From Gorsachius magnificus (taxonomy: Eukaryota > Chordata > Aves > Pelecaniformes > Ardeidae): DNA of 64,000 nucleotides. Numbering within the stretch: position 1 is the first letter of the stretch; the number at the start of each line of letters is the position of its first letter. The translations under genes and the position numbers were made by a program. The DNA lies in contig CM067081.1 of NCBI GenBank assembly GCA_034008185.1, positions 16,057,821-16,121,820 of the forward strand, given 5' to 3'. The notes beneath the pieces are model-generated. The model saw only the letters and a program-made list of their open reading frames with translations, did not search any database and was not told the DNA's origin. This document shows, piece after piece, positions 57,001 through 64,000 of this stretch.

Positions 57001-57111
57001 TGTTCTATCAGCACCTAATAACGCGGGATACAATCAAGAATGGTGTTTGATGTTGCTCCCAGTTAAGATCAAATCCTGCTTTCTATGTGTGCACACAGGA
57101 GCACATAAATT
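54090..57111. other. Intergenic, nothing recognised but an A/C-rich patch
   Basis: 3 kb of AT-rich sequence. An A/C-rich patch at about 54452-54508 repeats words such as CCCAAACC and CCAAAACCC. No gene supported. Confidence 0.55.
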
Positions 57112-57853
57112 ATTCATAGAATTATAGATTCATCATTTGGTTGGAAAAGACCTTTAAGATTGAGTCTAACCATATCTGTCCACTACTAAGTCTTGTCTCT
57201 AAGCATCTCATCTACCCCTCTTTTAAATATTCCAGGGATGGGGACCCAACCCCTTCCCTGGGCAGCCCATTCCAGGGCCTGATAAACCTTTCAGTGAAGA
57301 ATTTTTTCCTGATATCCAATCTAAACGCCCCCTGGTGCAACTTGAAGACATTTCCTCTCGTCCTATCACCCATTACCAGGGAGAAGAGACCAACATCCCC
57401 CTCGCTACAGCCTCCTGTCAGGTAGTTGTAGAGAGTGATAGGGTTCTCCCCTCAGCCTCCTCTTCTCCAGGATAAACAACCCCAGTTCCTTCAGCCGCTC
57501 CTCGTGAGATTTGTGCTCCAGACCCCTCACCAGCTTGGTTGCTCTCCACTGGACATATTCCAGCAATGCAACATCTTTCCTGTAGTGAGGGGCCCAAAAC
57601 TGAACACAGTATTTGAGGTGCGGCCTCACCAGTGCCAAGTACAGGGGAAGGATGACTTCCCTGGTCCTGCTGGTCACACACACACAAGCCAGGATGCTGT
57701 TGTTCTTCTTGGCCACCTGGGCACACTGCTGGCTCATATTCAGCCAGCTGTCAACCAGTAGCCCCAGATCCCTCTCCACCAGGCAGCTTTCTAGGCACTT
57801 GTCCCCAAGCCTGTAGCGCTGCATGGGGTTGTTGTGACCCAAGTGCAGGACCC
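57112..57853 (-). mobile_element. CR1 LINE 3' fragment
   Basis: A 0.74-kb minus-strand CR1 with tail TTCATAGAATTATAGATTCA and a 145-codon open piece of the reverse transcriptase C-terminus (words [16 protein letters not shown] and [19 protein letters not shown]). It contains a short CACACACACA expansion near 57675-57686. Same subfamily type as 29388-32371. Confidence 0.93.
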
Positions 57854-60800
57854 ATTCAGTAAGGTTAAGTTAGAAATTAGACTGATCCATCTTGCTGGAA
57901 TGAAGTCTCTCACTGATTTTAAGAACAGTTATACATACACAGAAGAAAAAAGTGAAAGAGGCAGCATGGCAAAAAAGTAAGTTTTCTGCCCTATTACATA
58001 CCATTTTATTCATCATACTTAACAAAGCTAAACCTGTACAAGTTTGTACATATCGCATTGAAAGAACTGTTCACTAGCTTAAAAAAATGAACAATGGAAA
58101 CATTAAACTTATGGTCCCTTTTCCAATTTTTGTGCAGTCAGTATCAATATATTAGCACAAAGGTTTTGAGAGTATGAAGAAACCTTAACAATGGAAATAC
58201 AGACCACAGTGGAGCCTGTCAGGCCACCCATGATTGGTACCAAGCTTCTAACCAAAGTAATCTCAAACACAAAATTCAAATTCCGCTATATAGAAATGTG
58301 AAATTACAGCCATTAGTAAAGAATTAGATGTTTAAACAGTAAATATAAATTGGATCAAAACTACATATACAGTTAAAGACATAGGTAAACATACATGACT
58401 GTTTAAATTCAAGATCACATTTTTACATAGGAGAAATATTACATTCCAATCTACCAGTATGGCTTTTTCCATGAAGAGGTGGGCATTTTTGGATTTAAAA
58501 ACCAAACCTGCTAGCTGTCTAAGAAAACTGAAAAAAATAGTTATGTTGGGAAGAATTAATATCAACAAATGAAAGTGAAATTGAAGTGAAGTTTATAACA
58601 TCAAGATAGACACCACTGTGATTTTGGAAGACATTTCAGCTTCAATTTTATTATTTGCCAGAACTATGGAAGCGTATTTCACCTGTGAACTTTCATCTTA
58701 GAATACTGAAAAATAAGGTGTCATCTTTTTTTTTTTTTTTTTTTGTTTTTTTTTTTTTTTTTTTTTTAATTCAATAGGCTGAAATGCACCTGAGCAAAGG
58801 AAAATTAAGTTCAAACACTAAAGAAAGCATTTAGCTGAACTCAGTTTTGGCTTGTGGACATGCAAAAAATTAAAAAAATAAAATAAATAGCTTTTGGCAC
58901 TTATCCATAGTAAGCTGTAAGGTGATTTAATAAAAGACAGCTAATAAACGTGATCAGCTCACAATGAAACTGTACAAGCCATTAGTTCACATTTAAACAA
59001 TAAATCTGATTGCAGTTTTGAGCACAAAAACATAACTTAAAGTCCTACTTTATTCAGATTTGAAAAACTATATTGATTTTAAGTAGTTTAAATACATTCA
59101 TTCCCAGTCAAAGTTTTACAGTAACTGATGATTTTCCATTACACACACAACCAAGTTATAAATCCCTGAAACATGGATTTATTATAGGAATACTGATAAA
59201 ACCTTAACAGAGATACAAATGGTACATCACACAGTGTCTTACACCGTGACGGTAAATACTTGACCACCTTAGATTGGCAGATGAATCACTCCTGCTGTTA
59301 GACTCGAATACCATCCTCTAGGTGGCTTAAACCAACTGGTTTAAACTGAATTCACAACAGTTTGCAGTCATCCAAAAAAGATGATTTTTTTTTTTTAAAT
59401 CATGCTATAAAATATTCATCTTCCAAATGGTATTTCAAAACTTCTGGAAAGGAATTTCCCAGTTATAATGGGGACTAAACATACTAAGTAAGGAGAGTCA
59501 TTATGGTGAATTTGAGAAAGTAATTTCAGAAGCAGTGACCCTGCAGAGATTTAGTATACAGCATTACTTTCCTTGACATGTTAATTGGTGCGTGTTCATC
59601 TGTGCATCTTAGGACCTTACTCTACCAGTAGATCTTGGGACTCTTGACGTTAATCTCATTCTGGCACTAACTTTCTGTGGGGCAGGGCAATTTCCAAATG
59701 AAAGGCACTCGGTTATGAGTGAAATCACAACGATCAGCAGTGCAAACAGAGAACTTGTAAAATACTGAAGAGAACTGCTGTAGCCTCATGAGCTCTAAAA
59801 TTAAGTACTTCCCTTAAAGGTGGAAAAATATTTTGAACAGCTGTAGTGCGTGTGTTTGCATGCACACAGACACTAGCCACTGTACAAGTAGAGATCTTCC
59901 AAGTATCTCAACTGCTGGTTGTGCCCATATGTCCTCCCCTGCCCATGCTTTTTTTTGCTTGGGCAGAACCAAGCTTCTAAGGTTCAACTGCACTATCAGG
60001 GGACTTCCAGAACAGCCCATGGACCACCATTGCATTGCTTCCTGCGGCCCACAGCAAGCAGGTCTGGAGAGTAAGTTGCAAGAGTGGTCCCCTCTAGTAG
60101 AACAAGAGCACAGGGACACACTACTAGTTTGTCCCACTTATTATTTCTCCTCACATCTTTCCCTTTTTTTTCTTCCCCCTCCCTCCTTGTGAAAAAAAAA
60201 AAATTCATCTTGGGAATAAAGCTTTCCTTAAGGATAGGAAAACTCATGCTTGTTCGTCTGAATAAGGGATGTGCAAAACAGAAGTCATTTCCCTGAGGCA
60301 AAGATCTTCAAGTCATGCCTAGCTTACATTGTCTATTCTTATTTCAAGCTGTTGAAATATTTGGCACAACGAGGCCTTGATCACTGACTGAGTCTCATGG
60401 CATTATCACAGTCTACATAATATATTAATATAATAAAGTAGAAATTACAAATGCTTCATTCTCTCATTCTGTTTTGGTTTCTCACATTTACTCATTAAAA
60501 TCCCTTTCCTTCTCAAGGGTGGCATTGGACCTCCTGGGCAGGAAGGTAGAGTGACAAACTTCTACTGCATTTAAAGGTTGCCACGAATACTGAGTGCCTA
60601 AAAGGGTAATCACAGTAGTTACAGGACTCAATACATGGAGTACAGGGTAAAAATTAATGGCCTTTTATATATAGGTCAAAGCTAGGTGATTCAATAGTCT
60701 CTTCTTGACTTACATTACGAAGAGCATCCAGGGAGATAAAAAGAAGTCATGTTGGGAATGCTTCTAGTCTAAGACACATAAGAAGCAAAGCTTGAAACCA

Positions 60801-61372
60801 AGTCTTTCCAGCTTTCCCTTTTAAAATATAAATTGCACTTTTTATACAAAGCAATTCAAAGTCTAAATTGTAATAAAAATTTGAAGCTCTCTGACTGTAC
60901 CAAGGAGTATCTGTGTTCACCATCTGAAGTACAGGCAACTAGTTTTGGGCCATTCTGCTGAAATGCTCTACACCTTTCTGCTTTAAAAGGGCCTGCTATT
61001 AAATATCATGACACTGGGTGGGTACTGAACAAAAAAAAAGGGGGAAAAAAAAAAAAAGCATTTAAGGCCTTTATCTCCACAAGGAGCTGAAAACTGTGGC
61101 ACAACCCATGACCAATAATACATAACACACAAATCAGCATACTCCCACCCAGGGCTCCAAAAATCAAGTCATTCTTTCTAATGTTGTCACACAAGACAAT
61201 CATACCATCAGCAAGCAACAGTGCCAGTTAAGCATTTTTAAGGTCTTCAAAAATTCACAGCAAAGGGCACTTCTGAGAAAGATAATCTTAAAGATTTGGT
61301 TTTAAAAATAGACACCACACTCACATTCAAGGGACATTCTTCACTTGTAGGCCTTTGTCACAAATCTTTATC
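57854..61372. other. Intergenic or distal 3' UTR of DCUN1D5
   Basis: 3.5 kb of AT-rich sequence with no CR1 and no recognisable coding region. AATAAA signals on the minus strand occur at several places, for example 59183-59178, 59054-59049 and 58010-58005. A long DCUN1D5 3' UTR is therefore possible but not shown. Confidence 0.45.
58726..58767. repeat. Poly(T)/poly(A) tract of 42 bases
   Basis: 19 T, one G, then 22 T on the plus strand (A-rich on the minus strand). No retrocopy body or target duplication is evident next to it. Confidence 0.9.
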
Positions 61373-61611
61373 TTTATTGTTCTGAAATAAATGCTATAAA
61401 CGTAAGACTCAAAACAAGAACTTCAACTTTCAGTCTCAGAAGAGGTGTGGTTCAATGCCCATATCACGTGTAACAAGAAAATTTCCTTAAAAAAGGAAAA
61501 AAAATACTGCAAAGTCTTTCTTAAGAATGAAAATGCAATCCTTTGTTTTTCTCATTAGTTTGTGTACAGGCGGGCACCAAAAAAACTTTTGCATTTTCTT
61601 TTGAATTCTTG
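61373..61611 (-). other. DCUN1D5: DCUN1D5 proximal 3' UTR with candidate poly(A) signal
   Basis: The first AATAAA on the minus strand after the stop codon is at 61378-61373, about 235 bases downstream of it. This would give a short 3' UTR. Other signals further on allow longer forms. Confidence 0.45.
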
Positions 61612-61667
61612 CTATGATGCCTGACGAACTTTTTGCCATTCAACAAATTCATCCAGAAGCACAGGCC
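61612..61667 (-). CDS. DCUN1D5: DCUN1D5 terminal coding exon
   Basis: 56 nt: [17 protein letters not shown] and the TAG stop at 61614-61612. Acceptor atttgcag. The first two bases finish the Trp codon begun in the previous exon. Confidence 0.93.
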
Positions 61668-63688
61668 CTGCAAATGGATGAAACTTAGAGTTATATTTGC
61701 CAACGTCTTTCAAACATCTTCTCTTAAAAGTATGAAGGTTAAAACTATTGGCCTAGGTAACATCCATGTCAATCCTATGGTCAAATACTTATTAAGACTC
61801 AGGAGACGACTACAGCCATTTCAGTCCAAGGACAGCAAAAAGTGCACAAATAACACTACACAGAACTATGGAAAAAAAGTGTTCCTGACACCTGACAGGT
61901 GCGCTGACCTGAACAGAAAGCATAAAAATAAGGTTATATTGTAAATCGACACAACTAATTCCTTCTTCCTAGAGCTTTCAAAACTGCACACAATTAGAAC
62001 ATGGACCAAAATGGGATGCCTCGTGCAATTCAGTCACAATATGGCTGACCATCAGCCCCAAGTACCAGTATCTAGGCTACTTTATAGTTAAACTAGAGTG
62101 TATTATGTATTAGTACAAAACGAGGGTTTGCTGTTTATAATTCTATTTGCAAGTCTATAGTTTCACATAGCAAGCAGCTTCACTTAGACCCTCAACCGAA
62201 TGTAAGCTGGCTCAAGTACACCAACCCTGACGTAATATCTGCAGTTTGAAGATCGATGGTTATCAGGACAGTTTTTCTATGCTTTGCTGGTAAAGAAATA
62301 TTTTATACTTTGCAGTATTGTTTCTGTTAAAGAAGTTTGTTTTGTGCAAACTGAAAAAACTGAAATAACAGTTGAATAAGCAAAATGTTATGAATACTTA
62401 CATGCACCATCTTCATCATAGTTGCTAAGATCTGCATGGACAGTTCTGCTGAACTCTAGCACATTGTACCACTGATCCTTGTTCATAACTCTATACTTCG
62501 ATTGCTAGGGAAAATAATTTCAGAACATTAAAATGCCAAGTGACATGTGGCAATGCTGCATCTCATTTCTCTCATTTTATCTTCAATCAGTTTCTAAAAA
62601 ACAATTTAATGGGTAACAACATCTACTATTTCCTTTGTTTTCCATTTTTTAAAATACTACACAGGTACATATTTCATAGTTCTGAAACTACATAAAACAG
62701 TTTCTTGAAAGATCAGAACAAAATCAAAATACCACAGAATCAGGAAGTCACCACTCTTAAGCTTCAAAAACTGGTAAATTTTCATCTTGCCCTGAAGTGG
62801 GACATCCCTAGCTCAGATATATTTCCAGAATGACTGATTACAAAAAAAAAAGAAATCTTCTTTTCTCCAGGGTACAATACAGTATGATCATAAGAACATG
62901 TACTTTGCAACTTCAGTACTGGTTTGAAGCCAGGTAATAGTCTCAAGCCTAGCATGCTGCACAACCTACACAGGTCCATGTTACTGACTAGGTCACTTGC
63001 AGCTGAGCTGACCATAGCCTTCCAGAGACAGACAGAGCTCAAGGTACCTATGTACTGTAACTACAGAAAGCAAAGTTGAAATTCAGCACAGATGCAGCTG
63101 GAGAGACTAGGGCTCTATTACTTAATTTTAAATTTACCTTTATAGTCTAATTAAGATGGAATTTTAGTTGCCTTTGTTAAGAGAAGGGGGAGGCGGGGCA
63201 CAGGGAGGAAGAAAAGAATCTGTGATGCATGCAGGAACATCACTGTTTCATAAGCACATTGAGCAAGGGAAGAGGAGCAGTATGGATACATTCTTGAGCA
63301 AAACAACACGAACCCTGAAATCTTTTCACAGAACAGTTCAACTACCATGCTATCATTCAGAAAGTCAAGGAAACTTGTACCTCCAGGTATTGATAAAATA
63401 CTGAAAACAGTGGCCAAGTTCTTCCAAGCAGAAGAGCTAACATGGATTTTGCAGTATCAATATCAAGACTTCGCTGGTCTTTATCCTAAGGTTGAATAAA
63501 GAAAGCACAAAAACCACTCAAGCACAAGCTTGTTGAATAATTAAAAATAAGAACTTCTCTAACATTCCAGTAGCCTTACCCTTGCAAAATCAAAGGCATA
63601 TCTGTAGATATTCTTAAAGGATGAAATGTCATTCAATTGTGACCGCAAGAAGTCAAATTTACTCTGTAATTTTTCTGTACAATCACAC
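61612..63688 (-). CDS. DCUN1D5: DCN1-like protein 5, last four coding exons, 5' part outside window
   Basis: DCN1-like proteins bind cullins and the NEDD8 E2 enzymes and act as co-E3 ligases for cullin neddylation, so they activate cullin-RING ubiquitin ligases. Exons in transcript order: 63688-63580, 63485-63381, 62504-62402 and 61667-61612, all with GT-AG introns and consistent phases. Together they encode the C-terminal half of the PONY/DCUN1 domain: [70 protein letters not shown], the DAD-patch-like [19 protein letters not shown] and the C-terminal end QKVRQAS-stop. About 124 residues are visible; the family length is about 237, so the N-terminal half lies right of the window. Identity rests on a near-exact match to the vertebrate DCUN1D5 sequence as I remember it and on its place beside MMP13. 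Confidence 0.95.
62402..62504 (-). CDS. DCUN1D5: DCUN1D5 penultimate coding exon
   Basis: 103 nt, phase 0 to 1. Encodes [20 protein letters not shown] and SNYDEDGA. Acceptor ccctag, donor gtaagt. Confidence 0.93.
63381..63485 (-). CDS. DCUN1D5: DCUN1D5 third-from-last coding exon
   Basis: 105 nt, exactly 35 codons in phase 0: [20 protein letters not shown] and [15 protein letters not shown]. Acceptor aaccttag, donor gtacaa. Confidence 0.93.
63580..63688 (-). CDS. DCUN1D5: DCUN1D5 fourth-from-last coding exon
   Basis: 109 nt. The first base completes a Gln codon, then [20 protein letters not shown] and [10 protein letters not shown]. Acceptor ttttaag, donor gtaagg. Confidence 0.93.
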
Positions 63689-64000
63689 CTTAAAATAAAT
63701 AAAACCAAATTATGTTAGAAGTTCAAAGTAAACATTTGGATAATAAAAAGACACACTAGCAAACATAAAATATTAAAATCACCAAAATGTGATCATCAGA
63801 TATACAGCAGTAATACTATGAAAGTGACTTAAAGAACACTGAACATGCACAACATTTGCAGGTTACTGAAATGATGAATGCGTGGCTTCTATAAGCAAGG
63901 GTTTGTTTTTTTTTTTAAATGTATCAGCACCATAATACAAAGTCTCTGCTTTACTTCTGAAATAGCAGTATTTTTATGACATAGTCTGCAATTTATATTC
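63689..64000. other. DCUN1D5 intron, partial
   Basis: Upstream intron of the visible DCUN1D5 exons. No further exon is visible before the window ends. Confidence 0.7.

Noticed and set aside
57435..57761. 108-codon plus-strand open frame
   Set aside because: Antisense of the minus-strand CR1 fragment at 57112-57853.
61006..61218. 70-codon hydrophobic minus-strand frame resembling a membrane segment
   Set aside because: It lies just downstream of the DCUN1D5 stop, in 3' UTR or flank. It ends in a phenylalanine run from a homopolymer and has no recognisable family.

Overview
This is a vertebrate genomic window, and almost certainly a bird one. It contains many CR1 (chicken repeat 1) LINE copies with the CR1 3' terminal octamer repeat (ATTCTATG). 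The two genes at its edges are spliced, minus-strand genes that are also neighbours in mammals: MMP13 (collagenase 3) on the left and DCUN1D5 (DCN1-like 5, a cullin-neddylation factor) on the right. Nothing prokaryotic or viral was recognised. Organism, gene names and domain calls come from reading translations and splice sites by eye; no database search was run.

Left edge (1-6.3 kb): MMP13 exons 1-8, running right to left. The last exons (end of the hemopexin domain) lie beyond position 1. The proximal promoter is visible as a TATA box, an AP-1 site, a PEA3/ETS site and a Runx site, spaced as in mammalian MMP13. Every exon length and phase fits the MMP family except exon 4. Exon 4 carries one extra G at its splice donor, which would frameshift the transcript just before the catalytic zinc motif. 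This is either an assembly error or a real lesion.

Middle (6.3-58 kb): about 52 kb with no recognisable host gene. It holds CR1 copies of several ages and both orientations. They include a nearly complete ORF2 copy (29.4-32.4 kb) whose main visible break is an 8-bp tandem duplication. There is also a nested CR1-in-CR1 insertion at 16.2-17.2 kb, a very old amniote-type CR1 at 19.5-20.1 kb and a MIR-like scrap at 10.2 kb. The most unusual stretch is a 1.3-kb GC-rich island at 39.4-40.7 kb, built from a roughly 200-bp tandem unit that I do not recognise.

Right edge (61.4-64 kb): the last four coding exons of DCUN1D5, which continues beyond the right end. A possible poly(A) signal lies about 235 bases after the stop. 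The CR1-free AT-rich sequence at 57.9-61.4 kb could be distal 3' UTR or intergenic.

The two genes have unrelated jobs: extracellular collagen breakdown and intracellular cullin NEDD8 ligation. Their adjacency is conserved synteny, not a functional unit. The long spacer upstream of MMP13 is where distal MMP13 enhancers would be expected.
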